A DNA stretch of 13,026 nt from an uncultured Clostridia bacterium. Its GTDB lineage: Bacteria; Bacillota; Clostridia; Oscillospirales; Ruminococcaceae. Where the stretch lies: assembly GCA_947588775.1 (NCBI GenBank), contig CANPZQ010000044.1:1-13026 (forward strand), given 5' to 3'. This document shows positions 6,792 to 13,026 of this stretch, piece by piece (the first letter of the stretch is position 1; each line of letters begins with the position of its first letter). Position numbers and translations under genes: made by a program. Under the pieces are notes generated by a model. The model was not told where the DNA came from. It saw only the letters and a list, made by a program, of their open reading frames with translations, and made no database searches.

Positions 6792-8669
6792 TTATACCAT
6801 AAGCTCGCCGACAAGCTCGCCGAATTCCTCCGGATTCTCGATTTCAAGCCCTGAGCTTACGCGCGCGCAGTTCGCCAGAATCTTGCAGTATTTCGCGCAG
6901 CGGTCCCTGTCCGAGGAGAAAAGCTCCTTGATTTTTTGAACGGCCGGGTGTTCGCCGTTGAGCTCGAGAACCAAAGAAGCCGAAAGCTGGGAATCCGCGT
7001 CGGGCATCTTTGATAGCACCCTCGCCATCTCGATAGTCATTCCGCCCTCGCTCGAAATCGCCGCGGGGTGTTTGCCGAGCGTCGCCGAATACTTAACGTC
7101 GTGGAGCCCGCCCGCCGATTCCTTTACGAAGTCCAAAAGCTCCTTCGCGCTCTCGTTTTCGTCTTTCAGCTTTTTGGTTTCCTCCTCGCTTGCGAGGTCC
7201 AAAGCGTCCGAGGCGACGTTTACGAACTTCTTGTCCTCGTAGCTCATAAGCGTTTGCAGGGTAAACTCGTCTACGTCCTCGGTAAGCAGCAAAAGCTCGT
7301 ATCCCTTTGCCTTTACCGCCTCGGCCTGCGGAAGCCTCATCGCCTTTTCGGGGGTTTCCCCGCAGGCGTAGTAGATGGATTTCTGCTCCTCCGGCATTCT
7401 CGAAACATATTCCTTAAGGGTCGTATACTTCATATCGTTCGACGACATGAACATGATTAAATCCTGCAAAAGTTCCTTGTGGGTGCCGTAGTCGGAATAT
7501 ACGCCGAATTTTAGCTGCGAGCCGAACGCCCTGAAGAATTTTTCATACTTCTCGCGGTCGGTTTCCATGAGCTTTGCAAGCTCGGATTTAATCTTTTTCT
7601 CCACCGCCTTCGCGATGGTGCGAAGCTGATGGTCCTGCTGGAGGGTTTCGCGGGAGATATTAAGCGAGATGTCGGAGCTGTCGATAAGCCCCTTCACGAA
7701 GCTGAAGTAGTCGGGAAGGATTTCCGCGCACTTGTCCATAATCATAACCCCGCTCGAATAGAGCTGGAGGCCCTTTTCAAAGCTCTTTGAGTAGTAGTCG
7801 AACGGCGCGTGAGAGGGGATAAAGAGCATCGCGGTGTATTCGACGGTACCCTCCTGTTTATAGTGCATAACCTTGACCGGCGGCTCGTAGTCCATGAATT
7901 TGGAGGTGTAGAAGTTGTTGTACTCCTCCTCGGAAATCTCCGCGGCCGGCTTTTTCCAGAGCGGAGTGATTGAATTAAGGGTTCTTCGCTCGATAACCTT
8001 TTCGGTTTCGCCCTCCTTGCCCTCGACGGGCTTGTTGACCTCAAAGTCCATTCTGATTGGGTAGTGAATGTAGTCGGAATACTTTTTTACAAGCCTCTGA
8101 ATCGAGTATGGCTCCAAAAATTCGCAGTAGTCCTCCTCCTCGGAATCCGGCTTGATGTAAAGCGTGATTTCGGTGCCTACGCCGTCCTTGTCGCACTCAT
8201 CGAGGGTATAGCCGTCTACGCCCTCCGATTCCCACTTCCAAGCCTTTTCGGCCCCGTAAACCTTTGAAACGACCGTGACTTTTCCGGCAACCATGAACGC
8301 CGAATAGAAGCCTACGCCGAACTGGCCGATTATGTCGACGTTCTCGGCGGCGTTTTCGCTCTTGAAGTCGAGCGAGCCGCTTTTGGCGATGGTTCCGAGG
8401 TTGTTTTCAAGCTCCTCGCGCGTCATTCCGCAGCCGTTGTCCGAAATAACAAGCTTTCTCGACGGCTCGTCCGCCGAAATCGAAATCTCGTACTCGTCGC
8501 GGTTAAGCCCCGTTTCCGGCTCGGTAAGCGAGCGGAAATACCGCTTGTCTATAGCGTCGCTCGCGTTTGAAATAAGCTCTCTCAGAAAGATTTCCTTGTG
8601 GGTGTAGATGGAGTTAATCATCATGTCGAGCAGCTTTTTGGATTCGGTCTGAAACTGTCTTTTTTCCAT
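6792..8669 (-). CDS. htpG: Molecular chaperone HtpG (Hsp90 family)
   Basis: This is the bacterial Hsp90, a cytoplasmic ATP-dependent dimeric chaperone. The 625-aa product shows the GHKL ATPase motifs in order: HKEIFLRELISNASDA (24-39) with catalytic Glu31 and Asn35, SDNGCGM (76-82) with Asp77, and GQFGVGFYS (115-123). The middle-domain and C-terminal dimerisation regions are present at full length, and there is no eukaryotic MEEVD tail, as expected. The open frame extends 13 codons further to 8708. The ATG at 8669 (MEKRQFQTES) is chosen because AAGGAG lies just upstream and the family begins there. The gene stands alone, divergent from galE. The CIRCE element upstream suggests HrcA-controlled heat-shock induction. 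Confidence 0.97.
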   Translation of the reverse strand: MEKRQFQTESKKLLDMMINSIYTHKEIFLRELISNASDAIDKRYFRSLTEPETGLNRDEYEISISADEPSRKLVISDNGCGMTREELENNLGTIAKSGSLDFKSENAAENVDIIGQFGVGFYSAFMVAGKVTVVSKVYGAEKAWKWESEGVDGYTLDECDKDGVGTEITLYIKPDSEEEDYCEFLEPYSIQRLVKKYSDYIHYPIRMDFEVNKPVEGKEGETEKVIERRTLNSITPLWKKPAAEISEEEYNNFYTSKFMDYEPPVKVMHYKQEGTVEYTAMLFIPSHAPFDYYSKSFEKGLQLYSSGVMIMDKCAEILPDYFSFVKGLIDSSDISLNISRETLQQDHQLRTIAKAVEKKIKSELAKLMETDREKYEKFFRAFGSQLKFGVYSDYGTHKELLQDLIMFMSSNDMKYTTLKEYVSRMPEEQKSIYYACGETPEKAMRLPQAEAVKAKGYELLLLTEDVDEFTLQTLMSYEDKKFVNVASDALDLASEEETKKLKDENESAKELLDFVKESAGGLHDVKYSATLGKHPAAISSEGGMTIEMARVLSKMPDADSQLSASLVLELNGEHPAVQKIKELFSSDRDRCAKYCKILANCARVSSGLEIENPEEFGELVGELMV

Positions 8670-8735
8670 GTTTATCTTCTCCTTAAAAATAATAACTGCA
8701 ATTATCATGCCGATTTTAACCGGCTGTCAGATATT

Positions 8736-8741
8736 ATTATA
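8736..8741 (-). promoter_or_regulatory. Possible proximal -10 box for htpG
   Basis: A perfect TATAAT on the minus strand lies 67 bp upstream of the htpG ATG. No convincing -35 is found at 16-18 bp, so this site could be fortuitous or need an activator. A competing candidate overlaps the CIRCE element. Confidence 0.35.
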
Positions 8742-8788
8742 GCCGCCATTTGTTTCGGATTTATGTCCTAATTGTTGCGCAACTGTAA

Positions 8789-8818
8789 ATTTTAGCACTC
8801 ACAAATTTTAAGTGCTAA
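8789..8818 (-). promoter_or_regulatory. Possible htpG promoter overlapping the CIRCE element
   Basis: On the minus strand TTAGCA (8813-8818) and TAAAAT (8789-8794) are separated by 18 bp and embedded in the CIRCE repeat. Repressor binding would then block RNA polymerase directly. The -35 matches consensus in only four of six bases, so this is tentative. Confidence 0.35.
8792..8818. promoter_or_regulatory. CIRCE operator (HrcA binding site)
   Basis: TTAGCACTC (8792-8800), nine bases, then AAGTGCTAA (8810-8818). The consensus is TTAGCACTC-N9-GAGTGCTAA, so 17 of 18 arm positions and the exact spacer length match; only the first G of the right arm is A. CIRCE is the operator of the heat-shock repressor HrcA. 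The site lies between divergent htpG and galE, ending 24 bp before the galE -35, so htpG is the more likely target. Confidence 0.9.
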
Positions 8819-8842
8819 TCCGGGAAATTTTTTGTTTCGGTA

Positions 8843-8871
8843 TTGAAAAAAGGTCGAGCGTGTGATATAAT
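8843..8871 (+). promoter_or_regulatory. galE promoter, extended -10
   Basis: TTGAAA (8843-8848), a 17-bp spacer and a perfect TATAAT (8866-8871) preceded by TGA, giving an extended -10. The predicted start is near 8878, about 27 nt ahead of the galE ATG. Confidence 0.85.
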
Positions 8872-8904
8872 AAATTCAACAAAACCACGGAAAGGACGAT
8901 AAAA

Positions 8905-9936
8905 ATGTCAATTCTTGTAAGCGGCGGCGCGGGATACATCGGTTCCCACACGGTTTTATGCCTTTTGGAGCAGGGTTACGAGGTAGTTGTTTTTGACAAT
9001 CTCTCGAATTCCTACGAGGAATCGCTGAAGCGCGTAGAAAAAATCACAGGTAAAAAGGTTAAGTTTTATAAGGCGGATATGTGCGACGCCGAGGCACTCG
9101 ACAAAATTTTCAGCGAGAACCCCGAAATCGACTCGGTGATTCATTTTGCGGGGCTTAAGGCGGTTGCGGTTTCGGTTTCGGAGCCGATTGAATACTACAA
9201 GAACAACATCGGCGGAACGCTGACGCTTATCGAGGCGATGAAGGCGCATAATGTCAAAAATATCATCTTTTCCTCGTCGGCGACGGTTTACGGAATGCCG
9301 AAGGAGCTTCCGATTACCGAAAGCTCGCCGAAGGGGGTATGCACCAACCCTTACGGCTGGACGAAGTGGATGATCGAGCAGATTCTCACCGACGTTCATA
9401 CCGCCGACCCGGAATGGAACGTTATCCTTTTAAGATACTTCAACCCGGTAGGCGCGCATTCGAGCGGCCTGATAGGGGAGGACCCGCAGGGTGTTCCCAA
9501 CAACCTCACCCCGTATATCGCGCAGGTCGCGGTCGGAAGAAGGCCGCACCTCAATGTCAACGGCAACGACTATAATACCCCCGACGGAACGGGTGTACGC
9601 GACTATATCCATGTCGTAGACCTCGCGGAGGGCCATATCAAGGCACTTGAAAAGATGGCCGCGCTTAAGGGCGAAGTAAAAATCTATAACCTCGGCACCG
9701 GAAAGGGCTCGTCGGTGTTTGACGTTCTGCATGCGTTCGAGCGTGCGTGCGGCAGGGAGCTGCCGTATGTAATCGCCCCGCGCCGTCCCGGCGACGCGGA
9801 CGCATGCTGGGCCGACCCGTCGCTTGCCGAGAAGGAACTCGGCTGGAAGGCGAAGTATAACCTTGACGACATGTGCCGCGACGCGTGGAACTGGCAGTCG
9901 AAGAACCCCTACGGCTTCGCCGGGAAGAAAGACTGA
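8905..9936 (+). CDS. galE: UDP-glucose 4-epimerase GalE
   Basis: GalE interconverts UDP-glucose and UDP-galactose in the cytoplasm, serving galactose use and the supply of UDP-galactose for surface polysaccharides. The 343-aa protein is a full-length extended short-chain dehydrogenase. It has the NAD-binding GGAGYIGSH (7-15), Asp31 after strand two (VVFDNLSNS), SSSATVYG (123-130) and the catalytic Tyr150-x-x-x-Lys154 pair in PYGWTK. The C-terminal substrate-binding part contains YNLGTGKGSSV and RRPGDADACWADPS, both typical of GalE. The ATG at 8905 has AAAGGA (8891-8896) eight bases upstream. It has its own strong promoter and no galactose-operon neighbours. No clear T-tailed terminator was found directly after it. 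Confidence 0.96.
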   Translation: MSILVSGGAGYIGSHTVLCLLEQGYEVVVFDNLSNSYEESLKRVEKITGKKVKFYKADMCDAEALDKIFSENPEIDSVIHFAGLKAVAVSVSEPIEYYKNNIGGTLTLIEAMKAHNVKNIIFSSSATVYGMPKELPITESSPKGVCTNPYGWTKWMIEQILTDVHTADPEWNVILLRYFNPVGAHSSGLIGEDPQGVPNNLTPYIAQVAVGRRPHLNVNGNDYNTPDGTGVRDYIHVVDLAEGHIKALEKMAALKGEVKIYNLGTGKGSSVFDVLHAFERACGRELPYVIAPRRPGDADACWADPSLAEKELGWKAKYNLDDMCRDAWNWQSKNPYGFAGKKD

Positions 9937-10334
9937 CACCCCAAAGCAAAAACAAAAAAGGCACAGCACCAAAACCTGCCTCTATCGTAATTTGGCGATA
10001 GACCAATAAAGGTGTCCTCCCGCACCCCCAACAAAAAAGCCAAAACGCCCAAATGTGCCTCTTCAACAGTCGGACGGTATAACCACAAACCCCTCCGCCA
10101 GCACCCCTCGGCGCCCCCCATTTTACCGAATAACCGCGCTAAACTCCCTCCCAACAATTAACAAAAAATTTACAATCGCCATGCAATCAAACAAATATTT
10201 TTACAGCATGTCCAAAACTGTCAAAAAATATCTATAAAACATTGTAGAATTTGTCTATAGTAAAATTGCCCCAACTAATGTATAATAATTATCACAAAAG
10301 CGTTTTTCGCTGAAAATCAAGGAGGTTATTAACT
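9937..10334. other. 398-nt A/C-rich intergenic region
   Basis: No convincing gene is visible; the short open frames here lack ribosome-binding sites. The plus strand is strikingly rich in A and C up to about 10200. It includes a perfect 7-bp hairpin TCTATCG-N8-CGATAGA (9981-10002), and GACACC at the galE end (9935-9940) is complementary to GGTGTC (10011-10016). From about 10180 it turns AT-rich, leading to the promoter of the small secreted protein. A small 4-bp hairpin AGCG-T5-CGCT (10299-10311) lies shortly before its ribosome-binding site. Confidence 0.5.
10281..10325 (+). promoter_or_regulatory. -10 box and ribosome-binding site of the small secreted protein
   Basis: A perfect TATAAT (10281-10286) would give a leader of about 40 nt. 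AAGGAGG (10319-10325) is a full anti-Shine-Dalgarno match nine bases before the ATG at 10335. No good -35 is seen at 16-18 bp, so the promoter is moderately supported while the ribosome-binding site is strong. Confidence 0.55.
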
Positions 10335-10565
10335 ATGAAGAAGTTGCTTGCTATGCTTCTGGCACTCGTTCTTGCCGTTTCTATGTTTGCTGTCGCCGTA
10401 TTCGCCGACACCACCGAACAGCAGGGCGACGATGAGGGCGATGAAACCAACGTCGGCGATACCGAGGCTCCCGCTGAAGAAGAGAACCCCAAGACCGGTA
10501 TTGCTCTTGCCGCTCTTCCGATAGTCGTATCCGCGGCTGCCGCAGTTGTTTCTAAGAAGCACTAA
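10335..10565 (+). CDS. Small secreted acidic protein with NPKTG sortase-type sorting signal
   Basis: No family is recognised. The 76 residues consist almost entirely of targeting signals. Residues 1-24 are a classical signal peptide (MKK, a Leu/Ala/Val core, and VFA before a likely cut at 24/25). Residues 25-50 are an acidic linker rich in Asp, Glu, Gly and Thr. Residues 51-55 are NPKTG, followed by a hydrophobic stretch (56-72) and the basic tail SKKH. That is the order of a cell-wall sorting signal recognised by a sortase. If processed at both ends, the mature piece would be about 30 residues with 12 acidic residues and one lysine. A perfect ribosome-binding site, a -10 box and a strong terminator make it a genuine monocistronic gene. 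It could instead be a remnant of a larger surface protein, or the C-terminal segment may simply be a membrane anchor. Confidence 0.8.
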   Translation: MKKLLAMLLALVLAVSMFAVAVFADTTEQQGDDEGDETNVGDTEAPAEEENPKTGIALAALPIVVSAAAAVVSKKH

Positions 10566-10626
10566 TCAGCAAACCGCCGTTAAGGCAGCGTTGGTTTATA
10601 CACAAAATGATGAATCAACCGAAAAT

Positions 10627-10660
10627 CCCGGACGCTTGAGTTAAAGGCGTCCGGGTTTTT
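10627..10660 (+). terminator. Intrinsic terminator of the small secreted protein gene
   Basis: A perfect 9-bp GC-rich stem CCCGGACGC (10627-10635) and GCGTCCGGG (10647-10655), an 11-nt loop and a T5 run. It lies 62 nt after the stop. Confidence 0.92.
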
Positions 10661-10735
10661 ATATCGCCCTCTTGCACTATAATTTTCCCCGAACGGCGGC
10701 GTTTATATCAAATCCGACAATCTTTTTTAAACCGG

Positions 10736-10764
10736 TTGACAAAACCGCCGCCGAATGCTAAAAT
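10736..10764 (+). promoter_or_regulatory. fhs promoter, consensus -35 and extended -10
   Basis: A perfect TTGACA (10736-10741), a 17-bp spacer and TAAAAT (10759-10764) preceded by TGC. The start point would be near 10771, leaving a leader of about 47 nt. This rules out the in-frame upstream ATG at 10755 as the start of fhs. Confidence 0.88.
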
Positions 10765-10817
10765 TCTTTTGTGAACACGCGGTTTTGCCGCCATCAAATA
10801 AGAAACGAGGTACAGCC

Positions 10818-12494
10818 ATGGCATACTTATCCGACATTGAAATCGCCCAGAAAACCCCTCTTAAGCCCATCACCGAAATCGCCGAAAAGGCGGGAATCGA
10901 CCCCGAAATTTTGGAGCAGTACGGCCGCTATAAGGCCAAGCTCGACAACCGGGCAATTATGAATTCCGACCGCAAAAACGGCAAATTAGTGCTTGTAACC
11001 GCAATAACCCCGACCCCGGCCGGCGAGGGCAAAACCACCACCACCATCGGCCTTGCCGACGGCCTCAGAAAAATCGGGAAAAATTCCGTCGTCGCCCTCC
11101 GGGAACCCTCTTTGGGTCCCGTATTCGGAATCAAAGGCGGCGCGGCGGGCGGCGGATACGCTCAGGTCGTCCCGATGGAGGATATTAACCTTCACTTCAC
11201 CGGCGATTTCCACGCCATCGGCGCGGCAAACAACCTCCTTGCCGCCATGCTCGATAACCATATCTATCAGGGCAACGCCCTCAACATCGACCCGAGAAGA
11301 ATCACATGGAAACGCTGCGTCGACATGAACGACCGCCAGCTTCGCTTCGTAACCGACGGCCTTGGCGGAAAGGCGAACGGCACCCCCCGCGAGGACGGCT
11401 ACGACATCACCGTCGCGAGCGAAATTATGGCCGTTTTCTGCCTTGCAAGCGACATCGACGACCTAAAGGAGCGGCTTTCGAGGATAGTCGTCGGCTACAC
11501 CTACGACGATAAGCCCGTCACCGCCGGACAGCTTAAAGCGGTCGGAGCGATGGCCGCGCTTTTGAAGGACGCTATCAAGCCCAATCTCGTCCAGACGCTC
11601 GAGGGAACCCCTGCGCTCGTCCACGGCGGCCCGTTCGCGAATATCGCCCACGGCTGCAACTCGGTAATCGCGACCAAAACCGCCCTCAAGCTCGGCGACT
11701 ACGCAATCACCGAGGCCGGCTTCGGCGCGGACCTCGGCGCGGAAAAATTCCTCGACATAAAGTGCCGAATGGCCGGCCTCACCCCCGACGCGGTCGTAAT
11801 CGTCGCGACGGTAAGGGCGTTGAAGATGCATGGCGGCCTCCCCAAAACCGAGCTCGGAACCGAGAACCTCGAAGCCCTCGAAAAGGGCCTGCCAAACCTT
11901 TTGCGCCATGTTTCAAATATTAAGAATGTATACGGCCTGCCCGCCGTCGTCGCGGTAAACCGCTTCCCGACCGATACCGACGCGGAGGTTGAGCTTGTAA
12001 TCAAAAAGTGCGCCGAGCTCGGCGTGAAGGCGATTTTGTCGGACGTCTGGGCGAAGGGCGGCGAAGGCGGAAAAGAGCTTGCCGCCGAGGTCGTCCGGCT
12101 CTGCGACGAGGAAAAGCCCGACTTCAGATTCTCCTACGGGCTCGATCTGCCGATTGAGAAGAAAATCGAGGCGGTCGTAAAGCGGGTATACGGCGGCGAC
12201 GGCGTTACCTTCCTTCCGGCCGCGGCAAAGGAAATCGCCCGCCTTACATCGCTCGGCTTCGACAAATGCCCCGTCTGCATCGCGAAAACGCAGTACAGCT
12301 TCTCGGACGACCCGACGAAGCTCGGCGCGCCGACCGGCTTCACGGTTACGGTCAAGAGCGTAAAAATATCCGCCGGCGCAGGCTTCATAGTCGCGCTTAC
12401 CGGCGACATTCTCACCATGCCCGGCCTCCCGAAGGTCCCCGCCGCCGAAAAAATCGACGTGGATTCAAACGGGGTTATCAGCGGGCTGTTCTGA
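10818..12494 (+). CDS. fhs: Formate-tetrahydrofolate ligase
   Basis: Also called formyltetrahydrofolate synthetase; it joins formate and tetrahydrofolate using ATP to give 10-formyl-tetrahydrofolate in the cytoplasm, for purine and one-carbon metabolism. The 558-aa length is typical. Visible landmarks are the P-loop TPTPAGEGKT (64-73), REPSLGPVFGIKGGAAGGG (95-113), the PMEDINLHFTGDFHAIGAAN stretch (119-138) and the C-terminal PGLPKVPAAEKIDV. The ATG at 10818 is preceded by CGAGG; the open frame upstream to 10755 runs through the -10 box and is untranslated. It is a single-gene unit with its own promoter and terminator. Other Wood-Ljungdahl or folate genes are not adjacent, so acetogenesis cannot be concluded. 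Confidence 0.97.
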   Translation: MAYLSDIEIAQKTPLKPITEIAEKAGIDPEILEQYGRYKAKLDNRAIMNSDRKNGKLVLVTAITPTPAGEGKTTTTIGLADGLRKIGKNSVVALREPSLGPVFGIKGGAAGGGYAQVVPMEDINLHFTGDFHAIGAANNLLAAMLDNHIYQGNALNIDPRRITWKRCVDMNDRQLRFVTDGLGGKANGTPREDGYDITVASEIMAVFCLASDIDDLKERLSRIVVGYTYDDKPVTAGQLKAVGAMAALLKDAIKPNLVQTLEGTPALVHGGPFANIAHGCNSVIATKTALKLGDYAITEAGFGADLGAEKFLDIKCRMAGLTPDAVVIVATVRALKMHGGLPKTELGTENLEALEKGLPNLLRHVSNIKNVYGLPAVVAVNRFPTDTDAEVELVIKKCAELGVKAILSDVWAKGGEGGKELAAEVVRLCDEEKPDFRFSYGLDLPIEKKIEAVVKRVYGGDGVTFLPAAAKEIARLTSLGFDKCPVCIAKTQYSFSDDPTKLGAPTGFTVTVKSVKISAGAGFIVALTGDILTMPGLPKVPAAEKIDVDSNGVISGLF

Positions 12495-12507
12495 ACAAAT
12501 CACCCCG

Positions 12508-12537
12508 GCAGGCGAAGCTTCGGCTCCGCCTGCTTTT
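12508..12537 (+). terminator. fhs terminator with UUCG tetraloop
   Basis: A 7-bp stem GCAGGCG (12508-12514) and CGCCTGC (12527-12533), an A/C mismatch, then AGC-TTCG-GCT forming a stable UUCG tetraloop. A T4 run follows. It begins 14 nt after the fhs stop. Confidence 0.92.
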
Positions 12538-12573
12538 CTCATTCCCGTTTAAAATCCAACAACCAATTGATGA

Positions 12574-12602
12574 TAGACTATCCCTTCCGCGTCTGCTATA
12601 AT
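12574..12602 (+). promoter_or_regulatory. Promoter of the truncated XRE regulator gene, extended -10
   Basis: TAGACT (12574-12579, four of six consensus bases), a 17-bp spacer and a perfect TATAAT (12597-12602) preceded by TGC. The leader would be about 40 nt and includes AAGGAGG (12633-12639). Confidence 0.7.
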
Positions 12603-12647
12603 TATCCCGAACCGGTTCGCAAAACATCATTTAAGGAGGATAATACC

Positions 12648-12791
12648 ATGACCATTCAAATCGGCCAAAAAATCCGGGAGCTGCGGGCGGGGCAGGGGAG
12701 AACCCAGACCGAGCTCGCCGAGGCCGTCGGCGTATCGCCGCAGGCGGTTTCGCGGTGGGAAATCGGAGTTTACTTTCAAAAAGGTGACTGA
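12648..12791 (+). pseudogene. XRE/Cro-type transcriptional regulator, truncated within the HTH domain
   Basis: The 47-residue product opens as a normal XRE-family DNA-binding domain. IGQKIRELRAGQGRTQTELAEA is followed by VGVSPQAVSRWE (27-38), the helix-turn-helix and recognition helix. Intact relatives continue after SRWE with a Gly/Tyr-Pro-Asp turn and further helices of a 60-residue domain, usually plus a C-terminal effector part. Here the frame becomes IGVYFQKGD and stops. Promoter, ribosome-binding site and start codon are intact, so the 5' end is authentic and the 3' end is missing. DNA composition drops from about 70% GC (12661-12750, hand count) to about 27% (12841-12930). I infer interruption at about 12766-12790 by the mobile element whose first gene begins at 12999. 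A naturally short HTH peptide is a less likely alternative. Confidence 0.7.
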
Positions 12792-12819
12792 AATCTGCAC
12801 CCATGTTAATCACAAGAAC

Positions 12820-12855
12820 AAGCCTTTCAGAAACCGCTGAAAGGCTTATTTTATG
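12820..12855 (+). terminator. Intrinsic terminator downstream of the truncated regulator
   Basis: A perfect 11-bp stem AAGCCTTTCAG (12820-12830) and CTGAAAGGCTT (12837-12847) with a 6-nt loop, followed by ATTTTAT. It lies in the AT-rich DNA beyond the proposed junction and would stop transcripts entering from the chromosome. Confidence 0.85.
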
Positions 12856-12929
12856 GGCTTTTACAGTAATCTTCCTTTCTCAATCCAATAATTATCTGAT
12901 TTCAGTTGTTTTAGAAATATTTTCAAAAC

Positions 12930-12974
12930 ATCCCCGCTCCCCTGCATTTTGCAGAACCCGAGCGGGGATTTTTT
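12930..12974 (+). terminator. Strong terminator directly ahead of the last gene, possible attenuator
   Basis: A 10-bp stem ATCCCCGCTC (12930-12939) and GAGCGGGGAT (12960-12969), with a second hairpin CTGCA-TTT-TGCAG in its loop and a T6 run (12969-12974). It ends only 24 nt before the ATG at 12999, and no convincing promoter was found between the two terminators. It may therefore attenuate the gene behind it rather than merely end an upstream unit. Confidence 0.88.
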
Positions 12975-12998
12975 GTTTCAAGATGACAGGAGGAAATT

Positions 12999-13026
12999 AT
13001 GGCAGTATTTCGTGTTGAAAAAACAA
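12999..13026 (+). CDS. Start of a mobile-element replication-type protein (partial, runs off the window)
   Basis: Only nine codons are visible, MAVFRVEKT, preceded by AGGAGG (12988-12993) at a 5-nt spacing; the gene continues beyond the end. I recognise this start from helix-turn-helix/DnaD-like replication-initiation proteins that stand at one end of Tn1549/CTn-type integrative conjugative elements in Clostridia. This is recognition from memory on a very short stretch, so the product call is provisional. The AT-rich leader, paired terminators and interrupted regulator upstream fit the edge of such an element. Confidence 0.55.

Noticed and set aside
9430..9972. 180-codon antisense open frame across galE
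   Set aside because: It opposes a gene with a complete set of GalE motifs, lacks a ribosome-binding site and has no recognisable protein character; antisense open frames are common in this GC-rich DNA.
10055..10237. 60-codon open frame in the gap before the small secreted protein
   Set aside because: No ribosome-binding site and a low-complexity A/C-rich composition; nothing supports translation.
10755..10817. Upstream in-frame ATG as the start of fhs
   Set aside because: It overlaps the -10 box of a consensus promoter, so it would not be in the transcript.
11463..11909. 148-codon antisense open frame inside fhs
   Set aside because: Same reasoning: a shadow of a highly conserved enzyme gene.
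12803..13018. 71-codon open frame at the right end, a possible leader peptide
   Set aside because: It runs through two strong terminators, has no ribosome-binding site at a useful distance and overlaps the well-supported start at 12999 in another frame.

Overview
This looks like a chromosomal segment of a GC-rich gut-type Clostridia/Firmicutes bacterium, plausibly Oscillospiraceae/Ruminococcaceae. That placement is inferred from several things: an HrcA-type CIRCE operator, strong AAGGAGG ribosome-binding sites, sigma-A promoters with extended -10 boxes, a CwlD-like amidase, a formate-tetrahydrofolate ligase and a small protein with an NPKTG sorting motif. There is no 16S or other decisive marker.

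Layout. (1) 1-3027, minus strand: a membrane protein of unknown function (2437-3027), then a CwlD-type N-acetylmuramoyl-L-alanine amidase (1475-2209) that reads, with a 20-nt gap, into radA (84-1454). The gap between the membrane gene and the amidase holds a perfect 16-bp inverted repeat enclosing a G-quadruplex-type motif. (2) 3046-6018: a divergent promoter region, then trkA and trkH, a two-gene potassium-uptake operon on the plus strand. (3) 6019-6791: a second C-rich/G4-type intergenic region, a GNAT acetyltransferase (6159-6743) and a two-way terminator shared with the convergent htpG. (4) 6792-9936: htpG (minus) and galE (plus) diverge from a region holding a near-perfect CIRCE element and a very good galE promoter. 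(5) 9937-10660: a 398-nt A/C-rich gap, then a 76-residue secreted, very acidic mini-protein with an NPKTG sorting signal, closed by a strong terminator. (6) 10736-12537: fhs with its own promoter and terminator. (7) 12574-13026: a promoter and the start of an XRE/Cro-type regulator whose reading frame breaks off inside the helix-turn-helix domain. AT-rich DNA with two terminators follows, and then the first nine codons of a gene starting MAVFRVEKT. I recognise that start from DnaD-like/helix-turn-helix replication proteins of clostridial integrative conjugative elements. The window therefore probably ends just inside an integrated mobile element that interrupted the regulator.

Most of the window is ordinary core metabolism and maintenance: DNA repair, cell wall or spore cortex, potassium homeostasis, chaperone, sugar nucleotide and one-carbon metabolism. 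The less ordinary items are the probable mobile-element junction at about 12766-12790, the tiny sortase-type substrate, the CIRCE element at htpG/galE, and the two intergenic G4/inverted-repeat structures. No tRNA, rRNA, CRISPR array or intact insertion sequence was seen. All positions and motif matches were read by eye; no alignment or folding program was run.
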